Shown here: in pieces, positions 26,267 through 35,566 of the stretch
How the letters are laid out: each line of letters begins with the position of its first letter
How positions within the stretch are numbered: position 1 is the first letter of the stretch
NCBI GenBank assembly: GCA_963752935.1
Contig: CAVWAL010000005.1
Location: forward strand, 496,001 to 560,000
Reading direction: 5' to 3'
Length of the DNA: 64,000 nucleotides
DNA from: RI-153 sp963752935
GTDB taxonomy: Bacteria > Chloroflexota > Anaerolineae > Caldilineales > Caldilineaceae
The notes under the pieces: generated by a model
What the model saw: only the letters and a program-made list of their open reading frames with translations
Told to the model about the DNA's origin: nothing
The model's database searches: none
Translations under genes and position numbers: made by a program

Positions 26267-27202
26267 TTACTGCCGCTGCCGGGGATCGAGCGCATCGCGC
26301 AGGCCATCTCCCATGAAGTTGATGCTGAGAATCGTCAGCGAAATGAAGAAACCCGGCCAGATCACGACCCAGGGGGTAAAGGTGAGGAAGTCTTTGCCAT
26401 CATAGAGCAGCCGGCCCCAGGTAGGCACATCGGGCGGGAAGCCGAGGCCGAGGAAGGACAACGCCGACTCTGTAAGAATGGCGCTGGCGACACTCAACGT
26501 GGCCGAAACGATGATCGGGCTGAGCACGTTGGGCAACACATGTTTCAACAGGATCGCGTTCTGGCGTGCGCCGATGTTGACCGCCGCTTCGATGAACTCT
26601 TTTTCCTTGATGGAAAGCACCGAACCACGCACAACACGCGCCGTGGGCATCCACCCCAAAATACCAATCACGGTGACGATCAACATAAAGATCCCCACTT
26701 CAGGGCCAAAAACACCGCGCAACGCATCCCTGAAAAGCAGAATGATCACCAACAACAGGGGCAGTTGCGGCAAGGCCAACATCATATCCGTGAAGCGCAT
26801 CAACGGGTTATCCAGCGCCGGGAAGAAGCCCGACAGTGCGCCGATAAACGTTCCAAAGGCAATCGCCAGCACCATCGCCACCACACCGACCGCCAACGAG
26901 ATCCGTCCTCCGTAGAGATTGCGCGCCAGCATGTCTCGCCCTAGATCATCAGTGCCCAGTAGATGATCGGCACTGGGGCCAAGACTGGAGTCGACGATGT
27001 TGATTCGCTCGGGATCGGTTTGATACACGATGGGGCCGACGATGATGCCGATCACAAGCAGGCTAAGCACCAACAGACCCATCATCGCCAACTTGTTGCG
27101 GCGAAATTGCACCCAGGCATCTCCCCAAAGCGTGCGGTGTTTACGTTCGATGGCCTGCGCCATCTGGATACTATTGGGGGCAGTCGGGGACTGTACACTC
27201 AT
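26267..27202 (-). CDS. Oligopeptide/dipeptide ABC transporter permease (DppC/OppC-like)
   Basis: 311 residues. About 45 cytoplasmic N-terminal residues precede TM1 (MMGLLVLSLLVIGIIVGPIV), then five more TMs. DDLGRDMLARNLYGGRISL is the OppC-type hallmark, and the EAA loop reads EAAVNIGARQNAILLKHVLP. Forms the translocation pore with the DppB-like permease encoded 33 bases upstream. Last gene of the operon; no ATPase genes follow. Confidence 0.9.
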   Translation of the reverse strand: MSVQSPTAPNSIQMAQAIERKHRTLWGDAWVQFRRNKLAMMGLLVLSLLVIGIIVGPIVYQTDPERINIVDSSLGPSADHLLGTDDLGRDMLARNLYGGRISLAVGVVAMVLAIAFGTFIGALSGFFPALDNPLMRFTDMMLALPQLPLLLVIILLFRDALRGVFGPEVGIFMLIVTVIGILGWMPTARVVRGSVLSIKEKEFIEAAVNIGARQNAILLKHVLPNVLSPIIVSATLSVASAILTESALSFLGLGFPPDVPTWGRLLYDGKDFLTFTPWVVIWPGFFISLTILSINFMGDGLRDALDPRQRQ

Positions 27203-27235
27203 AACACGTTCCTCTGTCGAATGGAATGCACGAGA

Positions 27236-28252
27236 TTACTTGTACTGAATGCGCGGATCGAGAACACCATAGAGCACATCCGCCACCAGATTAAAGGCGA
27301 CGATCAGCACCGCGAAGATGAAGGTGGTCGTCATCACCACCGGAATGTCAAAGCTCTGGATGGCAAGGATCAACAATGCGCCCAGCCCATTGACCCGGAA
27401 GATCTGCTCGGTGATAATGGCCCCGGCGAAGATGTTGGGAATGCCCAACGCCACCAACGTCACCACCGGAATTAAGCTATTGCGCAGTACATGGCGAACG
27501 ACGACGTAGCGATCGCGGAAGCCCTTGGATCGCGCCGTACGCACATAGTCCTGCTTCAGGTTGTCGAGCATAGAGGAGCGAGTATAGCGGCTCAACGCTG
27601 CCGTCTGGAAGAAGGTAAGCACGGCAACAGGCATCACCATCTGCTTGACCTCAACCAGGAAACTGGCCCAATCGGTGACATGATGTGTCGTACTATAGAC
27701 CGAAGGGAACCATTTCAGGTTCACGCTAAAGATAACAATGGCCAGCAGCCCCGTAAAGAAGGTGGGCACCGAGTAGCCAATTACCGAAAAGACCGTGCTC
27801 ACCTGGTCAAAGAGTGAATTTTGTTTGACCGCCCCCACCACCCCCAGCGGTATCGCCAATAGAATGGAGAGTACATAGGCAAAGCCCACGACCTTAAGCG
27901 TCTGGGGGGTGCGCTCGGCGATCAACTCGACCACCGGTTTGCCCCGGCTTGTCCACGAAGTCAAGCGCAGCCGATCTTCTGAATTCCCGATCTCGATCCC
28001 TGTGGTCTGCTCGATAAGATTAAGTGGTTCATTGATGAAAAATTGCTGTAACCAACGTACATAGCGCACGGCAAAGGGATCGTCGAGGCCCAGGGATTCA
28101 CGGATCTTTTGTCGCGTTTCAGGAGCAATCGTCAGCGGCAGGCTGCCGGTTGGATCGCCAGGGGCCAGATCGAGGATGGCGAAAATGACAAAACTAATCG
28201 CCAACAGGGTGGGAATCGCGGTCAAAATGCGGCGGAAAATGAATGTGCTCAT
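27236..28252 (-). CDS. Oligopeptide/dipeptide ABC transporter permease (DppB/OppB-like)
   Basis: 338 residues. Starts MSTFIFRRILTAIPTLLAIS, the classic DppB N-terminal TM, with the LAPGDP turn. An unusually long periplasmic stretch of ~80 residues precedes TM2. EAA-like loop TARSKGFRDRYVVVRHVLRN near 230-255. Six TMs. Partner of the OppC-like permease, and served by the upstream binding protein. Confidence 0.9.
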   Translation of the reverse strand: MSTFIFRRILTAIPTLLAISFVIFAILDLAPGDPTGSLPLTIAPETRQKIRESLGLDDPFAVRYVRWLQQFFINEPLNLIEQTTGIEIGNSEDRLRLTSWTSRGKPVVELIAERTPQTLKVVGFAYVLSILLAIPLGVVGAVKQNSLFDQVSTVFSVIGYSVPTFFTGLLAIVIFSVNLKWFPSVYSTTHHVTDWASFLVEVKQMVMPVAVLTFFQTAALSRYTRSSMLDNLKQDYVRTARSKGFRDRYVVVRHVLRNSLIPVVTLVALGIPNIFAGAIITEQIFRVNGLGALLILAIQSFDIPVVMTTTFIFAVLIVAFNLVADVLYGVLDPRIQYK

Positions 28253-28269
28253 GTCTGACTCCAGGTAGA

Positions 28270-28303
28270 AAGTGGTCTGCGACTCAAGAGCCGCAGACCA
28301 CTT
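28270..28303 (-). promoter_or_regulatory. Intercistronic stem-loop between binding-protein and permease genes
   Basis: 12-bp stem (28270-28281 with 28292-28303), 10-base loop, no T-run after it on the minus strand. Such hairpins commonly protect the upstream binding-protein message from 3' decay and give excess binding protein over permease. Confidence 0.6.
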
Positions 28304-28333
28304 ACATGCTACAAAGCAATTTACAATCGACGG

Positions 28334-30157
28334 TTAGCTGTCGATGCGATACCAGTCCTCAATGTTCCATTCCTCAGTGTCCCAGCCGTTCATCTGCACG
28401 CCGCCCAACGAATTGTGGTGGGCAGAGACGGAACCACGGTAGACCTGCGGAAGCACGACGTATTCCTGTACGAGCATGTCGTTTAGAGACTTGGCCAGTT
28501 CCTGTCGTGTTTCCGGTTCAACAGCAGCGGTGTACTCGCGGAAGAGGGCGTCGTACTCTTCGCTGCACCAGCGGTTGACGTTCTCACCCAGCCAGTTGTT
28601 GGCGCGGCGGGTGATGTTTTCACCGTCGTTGCACAGCCAGCCGGCCAGGTACTGCTGCGGCTCGATGCTGTCGTTGCCGTTGGTGTACATCTCCACGTCC
28701 GAGTAGAACTTGCCCAGCGTGTCGGGGCTGGAAGGATCGCCGCCGAAGTAAACGCCGGCGTCAACATTGCGTAGTTCAGTAGCAATACCGATCTCTTCCC
28801 ACCATTGCTTGACCAAAGCCTGGTGCTTCTGGCGCACGCCGTTGGTCGAGGTGACGAAGAGGACGCTCAATTCCACGCCGTCCTTTTCACGGATGCCGTC
28901 GCCGTTGCTGTCTACCCAGCCGGCCTCTTCGAGGAGGGCCTTGGCGCCTTCGATATCCTGCACGAGGCAGCCGTCGTTGGCGGTGGAAGCAAAGGCAGGC
29001 GGGCCGGCAAGGATGTTGCAGGTGGCCTGACCGGCGGCGCCGTAAAGCTGTTCGGCAATGATATTGCGGTCAATGGCCATCGACATGGCCTGGCGTACAG
29101 CCTTGTCACTCAAGAAGGGGTGCGGGTTCGGATCCTCAGGTGTCCACTCCGAGCGCATGTCGCCCAGAGCCGGATCGGGGTTGGTGAAGTTGATCAAGAT
29201 ACGTTCGACATTGCCACCAAAGGCGCTGACAACCGTACCCTCACCGGCGGCTTCCATCGCAGATAGAATCTGCGGCTCAACCTGCAGGTTCCAGCCGTAG
29301 TCAGCTTCTCCGGTTTCCAACACAGCGCGAGCAGCAGCAGCAGCGTCGCCGCCACCCTTCATAACGACCTGAGCAAAGTGGGGCTTGTTCTCTTCGCGGT
29401 AGTTCTCATTGACGGCGAAGGTGACTACGTCGTTGGCACGGAATTCGTCGACCACATAGGGGCCGGTGCCAATCGGGAAGGAATTCTCCTCGGAACACTG
29501 CTGCGCAGCAGCACCGACACAATCGGCAAACTGCGCCTTCTGAATGACCGGAGCCAGGTAGCTGCCGAACGGACCGTAGGGGAAGGGGGTCGGGGCAGAG
29601 AAGGTAACCTTGACGGTCAAATCATCGAGGGCCTCGACGTTCTCGACACCCTCGTAGTTACCGGTGGAGCTACAGCCGGTCTCGGGGGTGGTGCAGTATT
29701 CCCAGGTGAAGACGGCGTCTTCGGCGGTGAATGGTGTGCCATCCGACCAGAGCACGCCTTCCTTCAACTTCCAGGTGATGCTCATCAGATCCTCAGAGAT
29801 GCCGCCGTTTGCCAGCGTGGGGATCTCTGCAGCCAAGACGGGCACAAGTTCACCATCGGGGTTATAGTTGAAGAATGGTTCCAAGACGAGCGAACCCGCA
29901 TGGTAATCCTTCGTGCCACTCGAGAGGTACGGGTTGATGATGGAGACGGCCTGCCAATAGAGCAGGTTCACAGTTCCATCAGTGCCGCGGCCAGGCTCTG
30001 TACTGGTGGCCTCTTCAGAAGCGGCCGTCGTGGCGGCAGGGGCAGCAGCCCCGGTGTCGCCTTCAGACGCAGGGGCCGGGCAGGCCGCCAGGACCAGCGT
30101 CAACCCCATCAACAGGATGATGAGGCGGAGCGAACTGGGAATCTTGAATAAACGCAT
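28334..30157 (-). CDS. Oligopeptide-binding lipoprotein (SBP family 5)
   Basis: 607 residues from ATG 30157, which has AGGAG 7 bases upstream; the longer frame (to 30208) lacks a ribosome site. Lipobox LVLAAC near residue 25, then an Ala/Thr/Ser/Glu linker. Family 5 features: GTDGTVNLLYWQAVSIINPY, LKEGVLWSDGTPFTAEDAVF and the VRQAMSMAIDRN helix. Membrane-anchored outside; delivers peptides or other small solutes to the two permeases. First gene of the operon. Confidence 0.9.
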   Translation of the reverse strand: MRLFKIPSSLRLIILLMGLTLVLAACPAPASEGDTGAAAPAATTAASEEATSTEPGRGTDGTVNLLYWQAVSIINPYLSSGTKDYHAGSLVLEPFFNYNPDGELVPVLAAEIPTLANGGISEDLMSITWKLKEGVLWSDGTPFTAEDAVFTWEYCTTPETGCSSTGNYEGVENVEALDDLTVKVTFSAPTPFPYGPFGSYLAPVIQKAQFADCVGAAAQQCSEENSFPIGTGPYVVDEFRANDVVTFAVNENYREENKPHFAQVVMKGGGDAAAAARAVLETGEADYGWNLQVEPQILSAMEAAGEGTVVSAFGGNVERILINFTNPDPALGDMRSEWTPEDPNPHPFLSDKAVRQAMSMAIDRNIIAEQLYGAAGQATCNILAGPPAFASTANDGCLVQDIEGAKALLEEAGWVDSNGDGIREKDGVELSVLFVTSTNGVRQKHQALVKQWWEEIGIATELRNVDAGVYFGGDPSSPDTLGKFYSDVEMYTNGNDSIEPQQYLAGWLCNDGENITRRANNWLGENVNRWCSEEYDALFREYTAAVEPETRQELAKSLNDMLVQEYVVLPQVYRGSVSAHHNSLGGVQMNGWDTEEWNIEDWYRIDS

Positions 30158-30620
30158 ACGGTTCTCCTTTGGTAGTCGGGAATAGAAAACAAAAACGACC
30201 GCAAACACACGATAGAAGAATCGACGATCTGACGATTAAAAACGGCAGATCGCGGATCACGAATCAGGCCACTATCGAATCCGAAACCAATCAGCGGACT
30301 CTAGACAGCGGTACGATTGGACATCCACGTTGATGAAAATACGAAACGGTGTTGCTCGGAAACTTATATTTTCTGATATTGCGTCAGATGTGGTTCAGCA
30401 GCATGCTTGCTGCGAGGATATCGGCCCTACCCGGGCGGATCTCATGATACGTTACACGACTACCGGCCTTACAGGGGAATCGTTTTGCCGGTTTTATGTT
30501 GAAGGTTTTATGTTGAAGGAGGACCTTCCTGGATTATGGATGGGAATATTACAACCGATTGAGTACACTGTCAAACGCCTGTACAGAAGAACAATAATTA
30601 GCGAGATACATCAACGAAAT
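30158..30620. other. Intergenic region upstream of the peptide-transporter operon
   Basis: 463 bases without a supported gene. AT-richer than its surroundings. Holds a minus-strand promoter candidate (30546-30574), a tandem 14-base duplication (GTTTTATGTTGAAG at 30491-30504 and 30505-30518) and an imperfect palindrome CAGCAGCATGCTTGCTG near 30400. A 128-codon plus-strand frame (30330-30716) runs antisense into the next gene and has no support. Confidence 0.6.
30546..30574 (-). promoter_or_regulatory. Candidate sigma-70 promoter for the peptide-transporter operon
   Basis: On the minus strand: TTGACA (30574-30569), 17-base spacer, TAATAT (30551-30546). Both boxes are near consensus. It would give a leader of about 380 bases before the binding-protein ATG, unusually long. 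Confidence 0.5.
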
Positions 30621-32186
30621 CTAGACATTAGGTGTGCGTTGCCGCTCTGCAAAACGATTGAGGCTATTGATGACCTTGTCGGGGATGTGGCGCGTATGCT
30701 TCTGCAAATACTCTAGCACGCGTTGCGGCGTAATGTTTTCCTCGCCGGCGCGGGTGAGACTGCGTTGGTTGATCTGGTAGACAAACTGTGGATAACTGCT
30801 CTGCCATTGGGCGAAACGCTCAACCCGAAAACGATCGGTGAGGGGTGTGCCCAATGGCAACTTGATCTGAAACTCGTCGTTCACGGTAATGGGGCGGCGG
30901 ATCGGTTCATTGGGCTGTTCTGCATCCAGGCCTAGCCACCGCGCCCCCCACGGGCTGAGCGAAATCAACAGATCGTCGCCGGCGGACGGTTCGGCCAGAT
31001 CCACGGCGGCCAGCCAGTAAAGCGGCCCGCTAAAGAGAAAGTGCAACAGTGCGCCTTCTACCTCTTCCCAATGATCGAAACCTTTCAGGAACTCCTGCGT
31101 ATTGGTACTGCGGATGTACCAACTGTCATAGTCACCCGTGGGGCGCTGAAAATCGGGAGAATGTTCCTTGATCGCAGCCATCACGTCGGACTGGCTGTAC
31201 CAGGCGCCCGGCTGTAACTGACGCAAGAGATCGAGCACAGCCAGACGCGTTTGGTGCGGATCGTTTGTCCAGTTGCCGGTTTCGGCGCACTGCAACGACG
31301 GGACGCGACAGAGATCATTCCATTCGGGCGAGTCTCGCCACGCTTCCCACAACACCTGCCGTTGCTCGGCGCGTGTCTGTTCCAGGAAAGCATAGACCCG
31401 ATTCCCGGTGAGTTTGACCTGATCGCCCACCAATCGCAGCCAGCCCAAACGGTTAGCCAGGTGCAGCAGCAGCGAAAGGCGCACGCTTTCTAATGCCTGC
31501 TCTTCATCGCTGCCGGCCGTGGCCGGTGACGAGAGGGATGTGTGCTGCATGCGTTCGCTGATACGGGCAACGTCTTCGAGGTTGGGGATGCCTTTTTCGG
31601 TCAAGCGCAGCACATCCGTATGCAGGAAGCCCAACAGCGTGCCAACGTCCTCGATCAGCGCATCTTCCGTCAGCAACATACGCGAGGTGGGCGGTGGCGG
31701 CACAGGGATCACAGGGAGCGCGCCTTCGCCTTCATGACCGGTTGGGCTTGGCAACCAGGGGGCGACATCGCTGGGAATGTAAACAATGGTGTGTGCATTT
31801 TGCCCGGCGCCCTTAAAGCCTCGGCCAATAAATCCGTAGTAGTAGAGCAGTTCGGCAACGCTTTCAGGTTGATGCCAGGGCATTTCTCGCTCTAACTTGG
31901 CCGGCCCCATCTGCCGAATGGCGCCAAACTCGCGGCTGAACTGCGCCTCAACCATTTCGCCGCCTTCGCCGAGCAACCGAGCCAGCGCATCCTGCGCTTG
32001 CAGGTGAAACTCGATCAGTTCCTGATACGCCATCAGAATCGATGTCGGATCGGTGATCTGAGCGGCCAACAGATCGACAGCATCGCGGCGCGTCTCTGCC
32101 GCATCCAAAAATGCGCCGCGCAGTTCCGCTATCACCTGGAGCAGTATATCTGGATAATCGACGAACATCTGCGTTGTAGTCGGCAT
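30621..32186 (-). CDS. XPB/Ssl2 N-terminal-like (helicase-associated) protein of unknown function
   Basis: 521 residues from ATG 32186. The frame continues to an ATG at 32231, but a good promoter for the opposite gene overlaps 32216-32244, and the conserved part begins right after 32186 (MFVDYPDILLQVIAELRGAF). Blocks such as GAIRQMGPAKLEREMPWHQP, SVAELLYYYGFIGRGF and YIPSDVAPWLP recall the XPB/Ssl2 N-terminal, helicase-associated proteins common in Chloroflexota and Actinobacteria. No helicase motor motifs. No signal peptide. A role in DNA transactions or regulation is only inferred. Confidence 0.6.
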   Translation of the reverse strand: MPTTTQMFVDYPDILLQVIAELRGAFLDAAETRRDAVDLLAAQITDPTSILMAYQELIEFHLQAQDALARLLGEGGEMVEAQFSREFGAIRQMGPAKLEREMPWHQPESVAELLYYYGFIGRGFKGAGQNAHTIVYIPSDVAPWLPSPTGHEGEGALPVIPVPPPPTSRMLLTEDALIEDVGTLLGFLHTDVLRLTEKGIPNLEDVARISERMQHTSLSSPATAGSDEEQALESVRLSLLLHLANRLGWLRLVGDQVKLTGNRVYAFLEQTRAEQRQVLWEAWRDSPEWNDLCRVPSLQCAETGNWTNDPHQTRLAVLDLLRQLQPGAWYSQSDVMAAIKEHSPDFQRPTGDYDSWYIRSTNTQEFLKGFDHWEEVEGALLHFLFSGPLYWLAAVDLAEPSAGDDLLISLSPWGARWLGLDAEQPNEPIRRPITVNDEFQIKLPLGTPLTDRFRVERFAQWQSSYPQFVYQINQRSLTRAGEENITPQRVLEYLQKHTRHIPDKVINSLNRFAERQRTPNV

Positions 32187-32215
32187 GGCGGCTGTTCTCG
32201 AGACTAGTTTGCGTG

Positions 32216-32244
32216 TTGTCAGCGAAGCCATTCTTCGCTATACT
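32216..32244 (+). promoter_or_regulatory. Sigma-70 promoter of the DUF1232 gene
   Basis: TTGTCA (32216-32221), 17-base spacer, TATACT (32239-32244), 29 bases before the ATG. It overlaps the upstream start region of the divergent gene. Confidence 0.55.
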
Positions 32245-32272
32245 GAGTGTGTTTCTATGAGAGGAGAAAGCA

Positions 32273-32650
32273 ATGACAAACAATCAAGGTAAACTTGGCA
32301 ACTGGCGTTTCTCAGACATTTTACGGGATTTGGCAGTAACTTGGCAACTGATACAAGATCCACGGGTTGCGTTTCTACTCAAACTGGCCCTGATCTCTTT
32401 TGCGCTTTTCTATTTGATATCCCCCATCGACCTGTTGATCGGGCCGTTTGATGACACGGCGGTTCTGATCTTTGCCGCCAAGATCTTCGTCAACCTCGCC
32501 CCGCGCGAGGCCGTGGAGCGCGCTTTGTTGCGCCTGGGACATCGTCGACCGCCACCCTCCGATCAGCCAGATCGTGAAGTCTGGGACATCTGGGACGACG
32601 ACTCCAACAATACCATCTCGGGCCAATGGCGCGTCGTAGACGATAAGTAA
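32273..32650 (+). CDS. DUF1232 (YkvA-type) small membrane protein
   Basis: 125 residues. Core DPRVAFLLKLALISFALFYL then ISPIDLLIGPFDDTAVLI is the DUF1232 signature: one or two TM helices around a conserved Ser-Pro-Ile-Asp-Leu. The hydrophilic tail is rich in Asp. Ribosome site GAGGAGA. Function of the family is unknown. Probably co-transcribed with the HTH/coiled-coil gene downstream. Confidence 0.8.
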   Translation: MTNNQGKLGNWRFSDILRDLAVTWQLIQDPRVAFLLKLALISFALFYLISPIDLLIGPFDDTAVLIFAAKIFVNLAPREAVERALLRLGHRRPPPSDQPDREVWDIWDDDSNNTISGQWRVVDDK

Positions 32651-32707
32651 GTGCACCCAACCGTCGTTCGTGTTTGTTCCCACTCGCCCAGCCAAGATGA
32701 CCTGTCT

Positions 32708-33364
32708 ATGAACGAGCCATCCTTCGATCACCGCATTTCGACCCAACGCCCTGATCAAACCAGCCAGACCTTTTCTGAGGTCACCGAACTACTGGATGTG
32801 GCACCAGGGACGTTACGTCGCTGGATTCAGCGATTTTCTGATTTCCTAAAGAATACAGAGTCGGATGCGGATAGCCGTTTCAGCGCATCCGACGTGGAGA
32901 CGTTGAGCATCATCCGCGGTCTCTTATCTGAGGGTAGCACATACGAACAAATCACGCACCGCCTGAATGTCCTCCACGCGCCGGTGGAGCCGGCACCATA
33001 CGAAAGCACGCCGCAAGCAGTGGTGCCTTTTTCGGCGCCACAGTTCCCCCAGGCCATGGGCGACTTGATCTACACCATGTCCGACACGCAGCAGGCGATC
33101 CTGAACAGCCAGGGCGCACTGCGCGATCTGATGGGGGTCGTTGTTCAAGACAATTTCAACCTGAAGGAAGAAAACCGCAAACTGCGCGAGCGTGTGCTGG
33201 AAGTCGAACGTGTTCTGGCTGAGTATCAGCGGCGCGAAGAGACACGCAAAGAACGACTCGAAAGCCGGCTGCGCGCCCTCGAAGGCACACTGGGCGCGCT
33301 CCAACAGCAGGTAGCGCATTGGGTGCATCTTCAACGCGAACGGCGTCGCGGCTGGTTTTGGTAG
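32708..33364 (+). CDS. MerR-like HTH protein with C-terminal coiled coil
   Basis: 218 residues from ATG 32708; a GTG at 32651, right after the previous stop, would add 19 residues. About 20-75 is a winged-helix MerR-type fold (SEVTELLDVAPGTLRRWIQR; SASDVETLSIIRGLLSEG). A Pro-rich linker follows, then a helix, and about 150-210 is a strong heptad coiled coil ending in basic-aromatic RRRGWFW. No effector-binding Cys. Layout resembles bacterial chromosome- or division-associated MerR/coiled-coil proteins. Regulator of its own operon is possible. Confidence 0.65.
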   Translation: MNEPSFDHRISTQRPDQTSQTFSEVTELLDVAPGTLRRWIQRFSDFLKNTESDADSRFSASDVETLSIIRGLLSEGSTYEQITHRLNVLHAPVEPAPYESTPQAVVPFSAPQFPQAMGDLIYTMSDTQQAILNSQGALRDLMGVVVQDNFNLKEENRKLRERVLEVERVLAEYQRREETRKERLESRLRALEGTLGALQQQVAHWVHLQRERRRGWFW

Positions 33365-33384
33365 CGCAGGATAGATTCTTCAAC

Positions 33385-33420
33385 AAAAAGAGCGCCGGTC
33401 CGCGGACCGGCGCTCTTTTT
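33385..33420. terminator. Bidirectional rho-independent terminator
   Basis: Perfect 18+18 palindrome AAAAAGAGCGCCGG...CCGGCGCTCTTTTT between convergent genes. Confidence 0.95.
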
Positions 33421-33428
33421 CTTTAAGC

Positions 33429-34019
33429 CTAATTTGGATGGAACAGACGATCGTTCATGGTGTCGGTTCTGGCCAGCGGCTTGCGTCGTCTGCGCAGCAG
33501 CGCCAGGAACGGAAGCACCAGCACAATCACGACGATCACCGGCAAGAAGATCGCCAGCGTGGATGTGAGCGCCGATCCCAACAACTCTGCCGAAGAGACG
33601 GCAAAGTTGCCCAGGCCGCCCGTCACCGCGGTGGAGGTGCCGCGCAGAAAGACGGTGCTGCCCTGCACCATGGCTGCCACCCCGCCGCCTGCAATCGCGG
33701 CCAGGCTCCAGCGCATCAACGGCGAGACGTCACCCACCACAGATGCGGTAATCACGGCGCCGGCCACAACCGCCACCGGTGTGGCAATGGCATCTAGCAG
33801 GTTGTCGACCCAGGGGATGTAATAGGCAACAACTTCGATCAACGTGGCGACGCTGAAGGCGATCAGTGCCGGGTACGTTCCGATCCAGTCGAAGCCGGGG
33901 GCCAGGTGCAGATGCCCACTCAGTGCGGCCAAACTGATGACGGTGAACGGCACAAAGACACGAAAACCCACGGCTGCGGCCAACCCAAGGCCAATGGCGA
34001 GACTCAGGACAAATTCCAT
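33429..34019 (-). CDS. DUF4126 membrane protein
   Basis: 196 residues from ATG 34019, chosen for GGAGGT directly upstream over a longer frame to 34085. Five to six hydrophobic helices, including MEFVLSLAIGLGLAAAVGFR and a Gly/Ala-rich centre (AAIAGGGVAAMVQGSTVF), typical of DUF4126. Basic C-terminal tail. Function unknown. Lies 73 bases after rimO on the same strand. Confidence 0.75.
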   Translation of the reverse strand: MEFVLSLAIGLGLAAAVGFRVFVPFTVISLAALSGHLHLAPGFDWIGTYPALIAFSVATLIEVVAYYIPWVDNLLDAIATPVAVVAGAVITASVVGDVSPLMRWSLAAIAGGGVAAMVQGSTVFLRGTSTAVTGGLGNFAVSSAELLGSALTSTLAIFLPVIVVIVLVLPFLALLRRRRKPLARTDTMNDRLFHPN

Positions 34020-34092
34020 GCCTACCTCCAGTTGCTCCAGGAGATCACGATCCGAATTACTCTCTATACGCAGGCAGGCGGCCAAAGTTGCA

Positions 34093-35496
34093 CTACTCGA
34101 TCAGTGAAACCGCTGCCTTGCTGCTGCGGAAAGTCTCAGCCAGAAGCGGTTCGCCCACCAGATCGTACTCCATCGCTCCGTTGATGTGAACCTCCATCAT
34201 GCTGCCGATGGGCACACCACTGACTCCAGGCACCAGCACCAATCCGTCCACTTCAGGGGCGTCGCGATAGCTGCGTCCTAACAGCAGCGGATCGCCTGTC
34301 TCGGCGATTTCGCCCTCCCCTTCCACCAGGATCTCCAACATCTTGCCGACCTGTGCCTGATTCTTGCGCAGGCTGATAGGCTGCTGTGCCTCCATCAAGC
34401 GGGCGTAGCGTTCCTGCTTAACCTCATCATCCACCGGGTCGGGCTGGGTGTAAGAGGGTGTCGTCGGTTCAGGGCTAAAGGTGAAAGCGCCGACCTTGTC
34501 GAATTCTATGGCGTTGACAAAATCGAGCAGCCCCTGGAATTCCTCCTCCGTTTCGCCAGGATAGCCGACGATGAAGGTCGTGCGTAGGGCGATGTTGGGC
34601 ATGGCGCCGCGCAGTTTCTCAATGTGATCATAGACCATCTCTAGCCGCGAAGGGCGGCGCATACGGCGCAGCGTGCGAGGATCGCCGTGCTGCAAGGGCA
34701 TGTCCAGATAGGGAACGATCTTTTCTTCACGTGCCATCACCTCGATCAACTCGTCGCTGACGTGGCCAGGGTAGGCGTACATCAGGCGCAGCCAGCGCAG
34801 ATCAGGGCCGGTGCGGTTGCAGATGGCGCTGAGCAGACGAGGCAAGCTGTTGGGATCGCCAAAATCGCGGCCGTAGTCGGTTGTGTCCTGCGCCACGATG
34901 ACAAGTTCGCGGGCGCCGGCGTGGACCAATCCCTGGGCCTCGTCGACAATCGCCTCCAGCGGACGGCTGCGCAGTTTGCCCTTAAAGCTGGGAATGGTGC
35001 AGAACGCGCAGGGAGCGTTGCAACCGTCGGAGATCTTCACGTAGGCGCTGCCTCCTGTCACCGGCGGACGTGGCACTGCGCCTGCATAGTCGCTACTGGG
35101 ATCGCCCAACAGGGCGTATTGCTGTAACGAACGCTTCCTGCCATTGCGCCCCCCGCGGATCTGTTCGACGAGATCGACCACGTCCATCCAACGGCGGGTG
35201 CCCAGCAGGCCATCCACTTTGGGGACACGCGCCAACACTTCGTCGCCGTTGCGCTGTGCCAGACAGCCGGCCGCGATCAACAGTTGATTGCGCCGCTTAT
35301 GTCGCGATAGATCCTGTAAAACGCCGATCGATTCCTCTTTGGCCGCTTCGAGGAAGCCGCAGGTGTTGACGATCAAAATGTCGGCGTTGCCCGGATCTTC
35401 GGTGACGGCCATCGAGGCGTCGCGCAGGATCATCTCGATGCCGTCGCTGTCTACTTTATTCTTTGGGCAACCCAGGGTGATCAAATGATATTTCAA
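34093..35496 (-). CDS. rimO: Ribosomal protein S12 methylthiotransferase RimO
   Basis: 467 residues. N-terminal UPF0004 domain with the cysteines of LGCPKN, NTCGF and AGCLAQRN binding one [4Fe-4S] cluster; radical SAM CNAPCAFC binding the second; TRAM domain at the C-terminus (GKMLEILVEGEGEIAETGDP). LRLMYAYPGHV and the DDEVKQERYARLMEAQQ helix are RimO-like rather than MiaB-like. It adds a methylthio group to the conserved Asp of S12. Confidence 0.95.
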   Translation of the reverse strand: MKYHLITLGCPKNKVDSDGIEMILRDASMAVTEDPGNADILIVNTCGFLEAAKEESIGVLQDLSRHKRRNQLLIAAGCLAQRNGDEVLARVPKVDGLLGTRRWMDVVDLVEQIRGGRNGRKRSLQQYALLGDPSSDYAGAVPRPPVTGGSAYVKISDGCNAPCAFCTIPSFKGKLRSRPLEAIVDEAQGLVHAGARELVIVAQDTTDYGRDFGDPNSLPRLLSAICNRTGPDLRWLRLMYAYPGHVSDELIEVMAREEKIVPYLDMPLQHGDPRTLRRMRRPSRLEMVYDHIEKLRGAMPNIALRTTFIVGYPGETEEEFQGLLDFVNAIEFDKVGAFTFSPEPTTPSYTQPDPVDDEVKQERYARLMEAQQPISLRKNQAQVGKMLEILVEGEGEIAETGDPLLLGRSYRDAPEVDGLVLVPGVSGVPIGSMMEVHINGAMEYDLVGEPLLAETFRSSKAAVSLIE

Positions 35497-35566
35497 TGCA
35501 GATACTCTCCATGAAAGCGTAACGAATGCGGCAACGGTTGCAGTCTATGACCGTCGTCTTTCCTCG

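Noticed and set aside
30330..30716. 128-codon plus-strand frame in the 30158-30620 gap
   Set aside because: No ribosome site, no family resemblance, overlaps the 3' end of the opposite gene by ~95 bases.
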